Positions 23,407-35,860 of a stretch of DNA of 64,000 nt are shown here, piece by piece. Numbering within the stretch: the first letter of the stretch is position 1; each line of letters begins with the position of its first letter. Origin of the DNA: Sipunculus nudus (taxonomy: Eukaryota > Annelida > Sipuncula > Golfingiida > Sipunculidae); the NCBI GenBank assembly GCA_026874595.1, contig CM049307.1, positions 41,672,362 to 41,736,361 on the forward strand, given 5' to 3'. Under the pieces are notes generated by a model. The model saw only the letters and a list, made by a program, of their open reading frames with translations. It was not told the origin of the DNA and did not search any database. Made by a program: the position numbers and the translations under genes.

Positions 23407-24896
23407 TTTCTATACTGAGAGATTCATCAACTGTCTTCTTTATAAAAAGTAAACTTATTGAAATAAAAATATAGACTACATCGTTATGTATTTCGCTGCA
23501 TGACGCATATCTTCGAGTTGTATGTGTGTGTGTGTGTGTGAGTCATTTGTATACTGAGAGATTCATCAAATTGTGTGTGATATACGACTATACTTGATAC
23601 CCCAGCCATGACCCGCCTATAATCAAACTTTCCTATATGTCCCTTTACATTAAGCTTCCGTAACGCCCTGTATAACATTTATATATAACCCTTGTTATTA
23701 AAATAATTTTGATCCTGAATACCTCTAAAATTTAATGGATTGTTCTTCGAGTGTTATCCGAACCATCCGGGATACTAACTAACCAACTAACCAAAGAACC
23801 AAGGGGGAAACATAATACATTCCTGGCTTAGGTTTATTAAGTGGAACCCCAAAACAAAACCTGGAAAGGGGAATGATCATGCAGTTATATCAATTAATAA
23901 ATCATGTGTGACCGGAAAAATAAAAGCGGAATGTCAGTATAAAAGGCAAGTCTCCATGCATGGCGACTATGGTAAAAACAAAAGCAGATTTGAGGGCTCG
24001 TGAAAATATCAGTTCAGTGAGGCTTAATCTAATTTAAAATAGATGCATGTCACTTGCTGATGATTCCTTCGTTGCTGTCGCCGAGTGGGAACGTAGTGGA
24101 ACCGAAATTCGACCTAATATGTAATATGTAATTAGAGTAACAGGAGCTACAGGTATGACAATGAGGTATGCCGATTTTTCTTTCGGGGATTTGGAGGTTG
24201 GGCTTTATATATGTATACTTGTCATGATTTTTGTTGTCTTTCAATATAAGTTTAGTCTTAAATAATTAAATATTTGCATTAATGGTCCGTCTGGTATAGG
24301 GGATGGAGACAATTGTCCCTTCTGTTATCTTTTAGATAATTAAAGTACACAATAGACAAATAAGGCATGTGAAATTATTGTGATCACAGAGACTTTCTTT
24401 TTTATGAACAGTCGCCTATTAAATGTAACGAGCTATACCCCCCCCCCCCCCCCCAACCCCACCCCGAATCCACTATCCCCGGGAATTAAACAGACTCTTA
24501 TACAAGTGTGGCGACGAGTGACAGAAAAACAGAAAAAAGAGGGATTGGAAGAGAACCAGGGGTAGTCACATCTAGGGGTAGACCATCTATTGAAGTCAAG
24601 AGGTCATTGTGAACTCCGGATTAAGATTAGTCAGCTCTGCTTCCCGTGTTCTCGTCTGGGCGGTAGCAACCTCACACGGCCCCTTACCTCTCCAACCTGG
24701 CAACCCTCGCGCGTTGCTAAGGAGCTTGTACGCAGTGGACAGCGTATCTGTAAGGTTTGTGATACATTTTGACATATATGTGATAGTGTATATCCGAGAG
24801 CTTTCATCGGATCCAACTGTTTTGGATGGGGAGCTTCAAATTAGATAAAAAAGATAAGACAGGATGCAGCCTTTTACAAAAGGCATACGTACACTG

Positions 24897-24973
<77 letters not shown>

Positions 24974-25178
24974 ATATTCCATGCAATCTAGCTCTTTACC
25001 TTGCAGTTCCCATATACATATATCTCTCACGTCAATATTTCAATTTTTACTGTTTTTTAATGCGGACTTTCTGGAGGTACTCCACAAAAATCGAAAATTC
25101 GAATTTGGGGAATTGTACATCAGAGTTCTCCACAACAAGAGGTGTTTTCGTAGGCCGGAACAGGATTCAAAGAGACAT

Positions 25179-25245
<67 letters not shown>

Positions 25246-25249
25246 TATA
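22925..25249. repeat. Microsatellite-rich intergenic DNA
   Basis: (GT)n then (GA)n at 23339-23403; (GT)n at 23521-23540; C run at 24438-24454; (AT)n at 24900-24967; (AC)n then (AT)n at 25182-25240. The two GT tracts follow similar sequence (GCATGACGCATATCTT, then GAGTT), so about 180 bp has been duplicated (23290-23450 and 23455-23580). A GC-richer patch at 24600-24760 has overlapping short ORFs but no splice context. Confidence 0.6.
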
Positions 25250-25412
25250 CAGTAAAATCTCGTTGTGTCGAACTCGGTAGAGCGAAATTCCCGCAAGTGT
25301 CGAATGTGGAGTCCCTGCAAAAAACAGTCAAAACCTTACTAATTTATATTTTTTGTGTCGAACTGGGATGTGTCGAAAAAAACCCTGATGTGTCGAGGTG
25401 TTCTGTTGGTCC
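25250..25412 (+). mobile_element. pogo/Tc1-like element, left end only
   Basis: A TA-flanked CAGTAAAATCTCGTTGTGTCGA end follows an (AT)n tract and matches the TIR of the element at 22698. Several TGTCGA motifs follow up to about 25400, but no matching right TIR was found. It is a truncated or larger decayed copy. Confidence 0.55.
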
Positions 25413-28400
25413 CCAGCTCGTATTTCGATCGCTTTCATGTCGCTTGAATGATTGGATAACAGTTGTGCACAGCCCGTCAATCGTGAACATTGGAAAGGCC
25501 GGTCGTTACATTGCTCCCTGAATTGACTCGTTTTTCATTCCTTTTCCAGCGTATTACAGGTAGCATTTCTCTGTGAACCCATTAATCTTAGCGACAGTCA
25601 ATTGGTAAGGGCTTCTGATTCAACAGATCATGAACAAGGGTAATAAATAAAATTTCCTTGATTATCAGAAGATCGAGACCGCTTCATTTTCACGTCGACA
25701 GAAGCTCTTCTTTGTTTCCCTGGCAGTATCTGGGCAACGTCAGTCTAAACCTTCCCCTTATGTAAATACACCAAAAAAAACTTCATAGGAGCGGCGATGT
25801 TCTCTTGTATTTTTTTAATGAGGAAGTTATTGCTATTATCGGTTCTACGGACACAAGTGTCTTAAAAGGCCTGTATGGTTATTGCCTGGTTGTGTAGATC
25901 TAACCTTGGTTTAAACTTAATTGTCGTTTATTGTATGACACTAATATAAATGATTGACCCCATAAAGGTGCAGCATGTCACGATCACCATTACATTGGAT
26001 ATTTAAACATGCAAAAGTTGAGTCAATTCATATACATACATTGTCATACCACTAAAGATGGGAACTACCAGGTATTATTAAAAGTCAAACCAACTGGCTG
26101 AAACACATACGGACACTAAAAAACTGAATAGGACATTAGTCAATATATTAAAGAAAGTAGACACATTCTCTGGAGAGGCGCTCCATATGTACAATCACTG
26201 ATAATTACTAACGTCCAATAATCAACACAGGAATAAGCACCAAGTCCGTTAGACACACTACACAGAGCAGTCCCTTTATTTACACTTCTCCTGAACATGA
26301 CCATCGCGCGCACGTGACATCGGAATGTTGTACTAGTCGTCTCTCTGCTCTCTCCCGCTGTGTACATAGTACAATCAGTCCACTCACAGTTACACGGAGC
26401 CCCGAACACTAACAGTCCTTCATTGGAGTATACTCGTTTACCTCTCGAGGTACAGTTAACGAAACACGCACAGACTATTTTATCTGGACTTAAATTCAAT
26501 GTCTTTCACAGTTGATGTCTCCTGAAACCATCCAGTTGTAGGTTACAGAATATACGATATCCAGTACTTCTACAATTACGCGTTTAAATAAAGTCCTCGG
26601 TCTGTTCCTGGAAGCACTCACAACAGGTATAATCGCCAGATTACCAGTTGGTCGGAAAAAATGCGATACTCGCACTGAAGTCCGTTACAGAGAAATCACG
26701 GTGGTGTTACTCAGACATCGACTATCGACGCTTACAAACATCATATCTCAGCTGTCTAGACTTTTGATGCACGTAGACCTGCACCCCTGAACTGTAGGTA
26801 TCGTCAGGCTATACCATCCTGGCTCGCTGATCGGGCAAATGTGTAGAACATCCTCTTCATCACGACTGATATTTGCTTGCTGACGTCACAAGTCCTGACC
26901 GTCCTTTGGCCAGTCACCACTCCCTATTATGCCGACCGTCAATAACAACATGAATTCTAATATGGACACGCTCCAGAGATAAAACACTGAAAAAAAAACA
27001 AACTAAGCAGGTGTTTTTCCTTTTAAATCTACAACAAACACTCGTTACTATAGAGACCGCCAAGCAGAGACGGCTCCGACGGAATTAAACTGTACTGAAA
27101 TTAACATCAAACGAGACACGTGTGCTCTCTAACCAAATTTATCACGCTTTTATCTAAACATGATACTCCATATTAATGTACAATTAATTATCAAAACAAT
27201 CATCTAGTTATACTCCATACTTGCATATGCAATACAATAACTAAGTCACAGTTCTCTGGTGATATACATATATTACACAAGCATACATTGTTACATATCA
27301 CAATATTCAATATGTATATTTTACCGGTCCACACACCCGCGGAGGTAAGCTCCTGTGACGCTCGAAATATCTTCTGGGCGCTCAGTTCTGGGTATCTGTA
27401 CAGTACAGAACAGTACACTGAACGACTACCTCAAACCAGGCAAAAAATGCTCTGACAACTGACTTATCATTTCACTATAATCAGATAATCATATTTGACA
27501 CGGCATATAACAATATAATTACGTAAAATACCCAATAAAGTGAATGGTTTGTATATAACCTTTCATAATTGGACACAGACACTCTCTCCTTGTATCCGAT
27601 GGACTTTCTGATAAACACAGACTGTTGCACAAACGTTCGACGCCATGCTTCTCATTATACGTATATTACATATATAGGCCTCCATCCATTCTATATATTA
27701 TGTGACATATATGTCAGACACATATAACTTCCACTTATACATTGTATGAAAAAACGAAAGTTGAAGGTGGTTTTGATTTAAAGACTCCCAGTTTCGGTTC
27801 GTTGTTTTATATATCAGCATGCATGTCTTGTCACTTTCGCAAGGCTAAAATAAATCGTCCGTTTTCTTTTGCAACTTACCTCATTGACCTATTTGTTTAA
27901 CCCTGATATAATGTATTTCTGTGCCCTAAGGCCTTTTCTGTACAGAATGTGGTATCAATAGAGAGCTTATAATTTATTTATTCATCCATAAAGGTAAACG
28001 AAACAGGTACAGGCATTTATAGGGTATATATTATTTTTTATCATATACTTGTGAATCATACACTTGTGAACCCACATGTATATATATACGTGTTAAATAT
28101 GTCGGGGAATTATGACGGGCAATAATAATCAACATTCACAAAATGTAAGGTATATGTTCAAATGGCACTGCTGATATGCATTATGGTTTTGTATTTATCT
28201 TACCTAACTCTTTTGTAAGGGACTAAGGCCCTACTGCTCAGGGCTTTATACCAAACATCAAGGGACCAGCAAAATACGCTGGGCACTCTGCAAAAAAAAA
28301 AAAGAGTTCATCCAAATATTTCAATTAAGTAAAATAATTAATTTAATATTTACTGTATCTGCAGTATTTTTTCGGCGGGGATGGTAGGGGGGGGGAGGGG

Positions 28401-29636
28401 AATTCATGGAAAGTGCAGTCTCATTGATTTCACATATGTTTATATATTAATAAAATTGTGTGTGCGCATGACAGTATACTGTGATTTCCAGAATATCTGA
28501 AAATATTATTTCTCCATACACTGGTGGCGGAAATAGGTACCTTAAGAGTATATAGTTTCCAGGTGTGCCGACATGTTTATTTTGCTGCATACTACTCACG
28601 GTGTCGGTCAGCGGCCGCGATAACGCATGTCCGCTAAACACACTTCCGACAAGACCAAACTACCCTCAAGTCACAAACATTCGGCAGGATGAGATGTAAT
28701 CAACATAAATTACCAGCGGTATTGACCAGTTCTGTAGTGAATATCGAGTACAGGTGATCCACAGCTGTTTGGCCATGGTCTCTTTATTGGTCCGTGTACC
28801 TGTACGTTCTGCAGGTAACCACACTTCACGCTCTCACACATCATCCAGTAACTATCTGTAAGTGAGTTAATACACACACTCATTAAGGTTGCAGGAATCT
28901 TAGGAACGTGCATATGTGGATGCATTAGGGAAGACTGATATTAGAGGAATTGTATCTGGATAAAAATACATTTATGAACATAACCTTCCCGTTAAAAAAA
29001 CCGTTAGATCACAGATGGATTTTAGATAAATATAATTAGTCAAATGAGTAGGTGGGGTCCAGAAATGTACTTTTAGTCCTTTACATTTTATAAGGCATGG
29101 CTTTTTATATCAATACACAAACAAATTTGCCATCAATTGATTGTGATTTCTTTCTGGTCTTGAGGGGTAGAATGTAACTTTTGATGAAGTAGGACAGGGC
29201 AGCTTTCGAGTATACATTATATATATATAAATATATATATTTATTTTTTTATCTATTTATTCATTGTAAGGTTAATTGGTAATTTTCCTAAGACAATATA
29301 ATGGAAACAAATTAAATGTAAGAAAGACATACATGTCATCGTCAGAAGAAAGTAGTCTGGAACAGAAATGTAGCAAACTTCTACCCGAAAATGATATTAG
29401 CAAAGGTGAGGAAAGGTTCATTTCAAAATATTGATCTGATAAATAAAATAATAAAAGCGTTTTTTTTTCGTCATAACAATTGTAGAATATATGACTTTGT
29501 ACGAATTCTTTATATACTGGTACCATATATATGGGCGGCAATCCAGGGTTGACAATTGTTACGGAACCTAATATATACAGATCACGTATGCGAGATGAAC
29601 ACAAAATTTTGTAATGGAGATAAAAAAATCAGATTC
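25413..29636. other. Intergenic, possible decayed retroelement
   Basis: No gene is called. Between about 26140 and 27450 the minus strand has AATAAA (near 26275) and a more even base composition, resembling an LTR or retroelement remnant, but I could not define its ends. The remainder is AT-rich with a short G run near 28390. Confidence 0.3.
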
Positions 29637-30331
29637 TGTAACACTAGGTAGCGTGAAATGTCTAGGGGAATGAATAAAGAAGTCAGTGGTTTTTTTGTTA
29701 ACAAATAACTATAATTTATTCTTAAAACAACACTAACATTACAATACACTAAATCAATATAATTATACAGTAAAACAGCGGTACAGCAACAAGTCAATAC
29801 AATCACATAGAAAATAATGTGCACAGTACCTGGTACCAACACTGTCACAACGATAAGTTCTTTAAATGTATACTCTCGGAGAATGAAAGTCCAGTATAAG
29901 GCTCTTGTAACAATCCAGAAAGTAAACTGAAGTCCAAATGCACAAAATCCAGGAGAAACTCGGAGGAAAATCAATCTATAATTGCCGCACACGTCGGATA
30001 AAGTCCCAGAAGCTGACACACGCATCTGCGTCCGCTGGAATTTTTCTCTGCTCTCTGCCCCCGGCTCCAAAACACAGCCCCTTTATATTCTCTTCACCCC
30101 AAGCCGAGAATTTTCCACCTCTAGAACATTCGAAGAATAACACATTATACACGGTAAGCACGCGTCACAGGAATCCTCTAGAAAAACATCGCTGTGTGTA
30201 TTTCTGCATACCAAGGTCATCACGTGACCTCGGCTAGGCGTGAAAACCCCTAGCTTGCATGACAACGAGAGTTCAACCATTACGGATTAAACATAAAGTG
30301 CAACAACAACACGAGTTACGCCCGTGTCACA
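29637..30331 (-). mobile_element. Solo-LTR-like sequence
   Basis: Read on the minus strand it begins TGTGACACGGG and ends GTGTTACA, an 8-bp terminal inverted repeat of the TG..CA kind seen in LTRs. It holds a TATA-like GAATATAAAGGGG and, downstream, AATAAA near the 3' end (minus strand), the usual order of U3, R and U5. No internal retroelement genes adjoin it and no clear target duplication is visible, so it would be an old solo LTR. ORFs inside it are not called as genes. Confidence 0.5.
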
Positions 30332-31692
30332 CAATAAAAGGAGCACCTGTAATACAATGTAAAACATCTTGAACATCTGCATATCAAATTTGTTCTGTAT
30401 ATTTTGCCCACTAAAAATGTAACCTGCCTTCTTGCCACCAGCTCATCTGAAAATAGGGAATATCCGTCTGAACATTCTTGCAGTTATCGACAGAATAACG
30501 ACATTTAAAGCATATGTATATAGTCTACCCTGGAAAACCACCGTTAATTTTAGTTATGACAAAAGTAATAATTTTGGTGAACGCTAGAGATATACTTTTT
30601 ACACGGGAAATTCATGTATATGAATATATATATCACATGTATTCATGTGCCCAGATAACTGTCATTTCCCCGGTCTTTGTTCTCAGTGTCGTTGTGGATG
30701 TTTACATTATCCCAGTAAAATATAAAATTTAAAAGTTTGGCACGTCACTATGGGCGGGTGCAGAATCTTAGAAAATAGAAAAAGGGGGGGGGGGGGGGGG
30801 AGGTTACACCGTGACACAGGTAAATTAGTGTACCGGGATGGAGAAAACAGTGCCAGACGAAAAATTGCGGCGCTGCTTTTCGGTATGTTATGCGTATATT
30901 ATTCTACTTTCAAGATTTTATTTTGGTCGAAAAAATTAAATGCTCCCAATTTTACTCCACCCCTGCACATCTCAACACAACGACATCTGTTAGAACCCAT
31001 ATTGAAATGCAGTTGAGCACTTTTGATACCCTCTCACACCCTGTATGTGGTAGATTTTCTGTCTACTTGTCGGAGCACAGATGAAGGACTTCATCATATG
31101 TTGTCATCTTGTACTGCGGCGTATAAGCCATCCTCTTGAGAGCGACGCAGCTATCACGAAGGAGGGTTTCCTCAAAGCCGATAACGTATCTCATCTCCGA
31201 ACTTTAAGCAGACACCTGACGGAGAGGTTGTCATATATACGTAAACATACATGTAGCTCCACACCCACGACACATATGTGAAAAAGATGCGCTCTCATTA
31301 TGGGACTACAATGGTGATGCGAGTAGCGCTGTAATTTATATAAATATGTGAATATCATTAACTTTGATATTACCTTTGATGCCTGAAGTATATATTAAAT
31401 GAATCTTACCTTTCATTTTTACCATTTATATATAATCAAGTCAACATATCCTGAAAAAAGACTTCTTTATCTGTAAGTGTTAGCATAGATATGTTGATCA
31501 ACAATTACATCAGACACACGTATATGCATGCCGCATGTGATCACGTACCAACAGGAATGACGAAAATTGCATATATTTTCGTGAATAACAAATTTACTGA
31601 CTGCACTGTCTGCAATCAACTTAAGACACTGTACACTTGGAAAGTGTATATTTTGTATTTCGGCAAGTGGTGTTACTTTGAAATGGTATATG
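30332..31692. other. Intergenic, nothing definite
   Basis: AT-rich DNA with a G run at 30784-30800. The segment around it (30755-30970), bounded by GCGGGTGCAGAATC and CTCCACCCCTGCAC, may be a third, worn copy of the 17531 family, but the ends match poorly. Confidence 0.35.
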
Positions 31693-31833
31693 TGTTGGAG
31701 CCTGTTTGCGGATCTGGCCCATCTGCCGATGGGCTTGGCCCAATAACCGATTTTAGTTTTTGTAAGTTATACGTTATTATTTTATTATCTTGATGACTTT
31801 TGTACCCAGACAAACATTTCTCAGAACTTAAAT
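31693..31833. repeat. Left arm of a large inverted repeat
   Basis: This 141-bp block (GGAGCC...GCGGATCTGGCCCATCTGCC... to TCTCAGAACTTAAAT) is the reverse complement of the arm at 34282-34526, with few differences. Confidence 0.8.
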
Positions 31834-32411
31834 GTGTTTATTGAAACATAAATCACTATATCACAGCCTTTCATCAATAATTTTATCATCAATATTATAT
31901 AGATGTGCATAGAAAACAACATAGATGTGCATTCAGTGTTACAATACCCTATATTATAATTTTTTACACACAATTCTTAGTTTGATGAGGTTCATCTTTT
32001 ACCAAAGAGTACTTACAGCTGTTGCGAAAAAAGTCTCATTTACATTACCACATAGATGTGACCTCCATGGTACCATACGCTTATACTAAAGAGCAATTAT
32101 ATATGGTACACAATCAGTTTCTCAAATTCATGTTTAAATAACCACATATATATAAAGGTTACCACATACATTTTGACAATAGAATAGTTATATATGAAGC
32201 AAAACTCTCTCAGAGTCATTTAATCTCAGAGTCAATCACAATCATGCACTATCACCGCAATAACACATCTTTTAACAGTTTGTTTTCACTTATTTTTTTG
32301 TAAAGACGACTTCACATATTGATTCTTTATGTTTCACATATCTTTTACAGTTGCATAGTAAAGTTTATTTAATTTTTAATATATACCAATTTATAAGATA
32401 CAAGTGATAAA

Positions 32412-33423
32412 CTAGAATACGGGTGGTCAACAAGCGACTACGTGTATCCGCCGAAATCAGAGTAGGACGGGTGAAGCGAGGCATGGATTGAGTGGCTCGG
32501 GGAAAGAGAAAATGATGTTTTTGCATATAAGCATGGATGACGCGAAACCAGAGAGGGACAGATGAAGTGAGGCATGGATTGAGTGGCAAGGGGAAACAGA
32601 GAGAGGTGTGTTGCATATAAGCATGGACGTCTGCAGCAGAAATGTGAATGAAGGTGGCGCCACCTGCCACAAAATCCAGAAAGTTATCCAAGTTATATAC
32701 AACTACAAAACTTAGGGCAGATTAGTCAAACCACTGCCGAGATATGAGTGACTTTGTCCCACGGCAGACAGACAGACGAACACTGTGCAAAAATGGTTTC
32801 AGGTGGCGCCACAAGTTTTGCGTATGATTAAGAGCTATGTAATTTGTACTATAGCTATGTACACATGCAAAATTTTGGCCCAATCGGTCAGACGGTTCCC
32901 GAGATATTAGCTTGGATGTCTGCAGCGTAAACGTGAATGTAGGTGGCGCCACCTGTCATAAAATCCAGAAACCTATCGAAGATAAATATACATGCAAAAT
33001 TTCAGGTGGATAAGTCCATTCATTGCAGAGATATGAGTGATTTTATCCCAAGGCAGATGAACAGATGGACCCTGTGCAAAAATTGTTGCAGGTGGCGCCA
33101 CCATTTTTTATGCATGTTATAAAGCTATCCAAGGGCTACATTTGTGCAATTTTTTTCCTGATTAGTCAAACGAGTCCGAAGTTATGTGGATTAATGTGTC
33201 AAAACACACGCACAGATGGACGCACTGAAGAGAGGAAAGGTCAGAGGTCAACGCAAAATATTTTGGCACCAGTTCATATGTGACCCGATAATCGTGTAAA
33301 GTTTCGGAAAAATCTGCCCATGGTCTCAGAGTTCTATTCCGGAAACGAACGCGGCGGCGGCGGCGGCGGCGTTACCCTGTCAAAAACATAGTATTCGCAA
33401 AACTTCGTTTTGGCGGATACAAT
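32412..33423 (-). mobile_element. Helitron-like non-autonomous element with tandem core, copy 2
   Basis: On the minus strand the 5' end is ATTGTATCCGCCAAAAC.. and the 3' end is a GTCG-CTTGT-TGAC hairpin, 10 nt, then CTAG (32412-32415), followed by T. TGTATCCGCC near the 5' end and GGCGGATACA near the 3' hairpin are subterminal inverted repeats, as in helentrons. The core is at least four ~145-bp units. The palindrome GGTGGCGCCAC(C) occurs at about 32654, 32802, 32942 and 33092. A (CGG)n run lies at 33352-33372. Element ends match copy 1 at 1749-2856. Confidence 0.75.
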
Positions 33424-34070
33424 AAATAGATCTCTGAAACAAGCAATTATCACGATGTTTAAAATATAACTGTTTTAATATATAATATATATATATATAT
33501 AAACATAAAATTTAAATGGTGACAAGACTCCTTCTAAACAATTTTGGATAAATATAATTATACTTTATACTCAGAAGATAAATAATGTGGAGATGAAATT
33601 TATACGGTAAAACTATCAAAATTCAAAGTTAATACTTGCATATTATTAAGTTCGATCTGTGTGGGACACTGTTATCGAATAAAATTTTAGCTCAGCTTAC
33701 TAGGAACTATTCCAAAATTATTATTAGACCCTGTTTGGGTACGGGATAATAAACATATATGTAAAATAAATTTGTATTATATAAATTGAATAAATTATGA
33801 TCATAATAAGGTGGTTTAAATGGCACACTATTTTGATAGGGTTGTACCTTTTTTGTCTAAAAGGCCATATATTATTTCATGTCATATAATCGTGTGTACT
33901 TGCATGGGTACGTATACAGGCGGTGGCGGAGGTATGTGCTCTGTGAGTGCTTTCTAGTTAATTTGGTTGTCACTAACACTATAAATACACTTAAGGGTGA
34001 ACGCATTTAGGTATGACCAATTAACCAACTTAATATCGGATACACCTTACATGATAAATGAAACACTTAC

Positions 34071-34246
34071 ATGGGCAAAGGTCTTCGATATCCTGCATGG
34101 TCCACCTCCCTCTCGAGGAGGTTCTTGGCGACGTCAAACAGACTATCAACAGGGACTACCCGTAGATACTGGCTGACCTCTTCTCCGGGCTTGGCTTTAG
34201 AGGGAATTACAAGTGTGTTGGACACCCCAAGAGCAAGCAAATCCAT
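34071..34246 (-). CDS. Candidate first or internal coding exon, family unknown
   Basis: Reading on the minus strand from ATG at 34246, the frame gives MDLLALGVSNTLVIPSKAKP. It continues through QYLRVVPVDSLFDVAKNLLE to HAGYRRPLP and ends at a consensus donor (CAT|GTAAGTG). The composition is GC-richer and more protein-like than its surroundings. An AG 11 nt upstream of the ATG (CTAAAG|GATTC) could instead make it an internal exon. The next exon, at lower coordinates, was not found, so this may be an orphan exon captured with the inverted repeats around it. I do not recognise the family. Confidence 0.4.
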
Positions 34247-34281
34247 AATTTTGAATCCTTTAGATTTTAAGTATAGAACTA

Positions 34282-34526
34282 ATTTAAGTTCTGAGAAACG
34301 TTTGTCTGAGTGCAAAAGTCATCAAGATAATAAAATAATAACGTGTTACTAACAAAAACTAAAATCGGTGACTGGGCCAAGCCCATCTGCAGATGTGTAA
34401 GAAAGTGCATGGTATCAAATCCGTTATTGGGCTGCCCATCTGCAGATGGGCAGCCCAATAACGGATCCTCATATGGGCCAAGCCCATCGGCAGATGGGCC
34501 AGATCCGCTAACGGGCTCCAACATAT
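34282..34526. repeat. Right arm of the large inverted repeat, with insertion
   Basis: The reverse complement of 31693-31833 is interrupted by about 95 bp (34380-34473) that contains a 48-bp perfect palindrome and a second copy of the GGGCCAAGCCCATC motif. Confidence 0.8.
34419..34466. repeat. 48-bp perfect palindrome
   Basis: ATCCGTTATTGGGCTGCCCA and four more bases (TCTG) are followed by their exact reverse complement, centred on CTGCAG. There is no spacer. Confidence 0.9.
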
Positions 34527-35221
34527 GCATCGATGGTCGACACTATAACCGATCTTGCACATGGACTTGCGGCATCGATGGAATCGGTAATAAACAGTTT
34601 TAATATATACAAGTCACAACTTTATATGAAAAGAAGAAGAAAAAGAAATTCGTGATTCCTTAAGTATTTAAAGTCCTATATACTTTGTCATGTTTTACAG
34701 ACTGTTATAAACGTTCAGCCGCACAGCAGTATATATTATGAAAATGACAATGAAACATGTATAAGCCTTTTAGTACTGTTTTCTTTCCTTAGTAAAGCTG
34801 CTGCACGCTGCTCAATTCACTAAGATGGGGGTGTAGTTTTAAATCTGATTCCGAATTATTAGGCAATTTTTTTTTAATCTTTTAAAATACAAATATTTTG
34901 AGAAAATCGTTTTGACTCATTCGGACTGATACAGTCAAATCTTGTATAGAGTCAACTCAATTGCATATTATAAGTTTAAATTTGAACAATGGGTGTGAAC
35001 ATATTTATACTTAATATTTATATAAAGCTAATGCAAGAATTAATTATCCATATAGGGTCAGAGTCACGGCTGTATCAGACCGTGTGTGCAGGCAGCTGGT
35101 CAGGTTGACATAGTGTCACGAGCAGAGCGGCACGTCAGATTGGTCTGCCGAACGACCGGACTTCTGCAAGCTCATGTATTACACAGAGTGCTCGGACACA
35201 CAATATCCGAGTCCTTAGTAA

Positions 35222-35860
35222 CTAATGTCTTCTCTCAGGATCTGTGGAAATAAACTTGGATACAACGGGCTCTTACTAGGAAACAACAGGACCCGGTCTG
35301 TACGCCACTTGAAAACTGACATATAGGGTTAAACCAATAGCGATGACCCTCCATAAAGGGGTGTACTCTGCATGTTTCAACAGCCGGCTATTGTATCAAA
35401 CGTTGTTTGCACAAACTTTGATGTCCACCGTTAAGCAAATAAACCACTTCCACCTTGAACATTTCCGTTATAAAAGAATTCGGTTGGCTTAGTACCTATA
35501 CCTTATCGGTCTTCTTTTTAATTAATCTGTATATAACCATTAGCAACATTAAAAAGAAATACAAATTGGTACAAGTATAATATTGTCAGCTTAAATCTAC
35601 TCATTATATAAGAATTTCTTCTTCTCCCATTTTTTTCTATGGACGAGAGAAACTTTCATCCGCATAAACGCAAAACACAGGGAAGCCTGAAAACCAAACA
35701 AAAAAGTTTACATGTGTTTACGTGTTTGCAAGTAAGCCATTTTCATGTCCTCATAAAACATTTTCAAGTGGCGCACAGACCGGGTCCTGTTGTTTCCTAG
35801 TATATAAGGGCCCGTTGTATATAAGTTTATTTGCACAGATCCTGAGAGAAGACATTATAT
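35222..35860. repeat. Inverted repeat with ~90-bp arms
   Basis: Arm 35222-35317 (TGTCTTCTCTCAGGATCTGT, then GGAAATAAACTTGG and on to ACAGGACCCGGTCTGT) is matched in reverse complement by 35762-35857. The arms carry AATAAA and look like part of an LTR (R-U5) present twice in opposite directions, or a foldback element. GAAACGGACTATA just outside the right arm recurs inverted at about 36400. Confidence 0.7.

Noticed and set aside
23339-23540. Possible CRISPR-like spaced repeats
   Set aside because: These are two microsatellite tracts in a duplicated eukaryotic segment, without regular spacers.
24826-25521. 231-codon + strand ORF
   Set aside because: Much of it is translated (AT)n and (AC)n microsatellite (IYIYIY, THTHTH) plus a transposon end.
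29582-30070. 162-codon minus-strand ORF with hydrophobic stretches
   Set aside because: It lies within the LTR-like sequence at 29637-30331 and continues past its end, so it is probably a chance reading of regulatory DNA.
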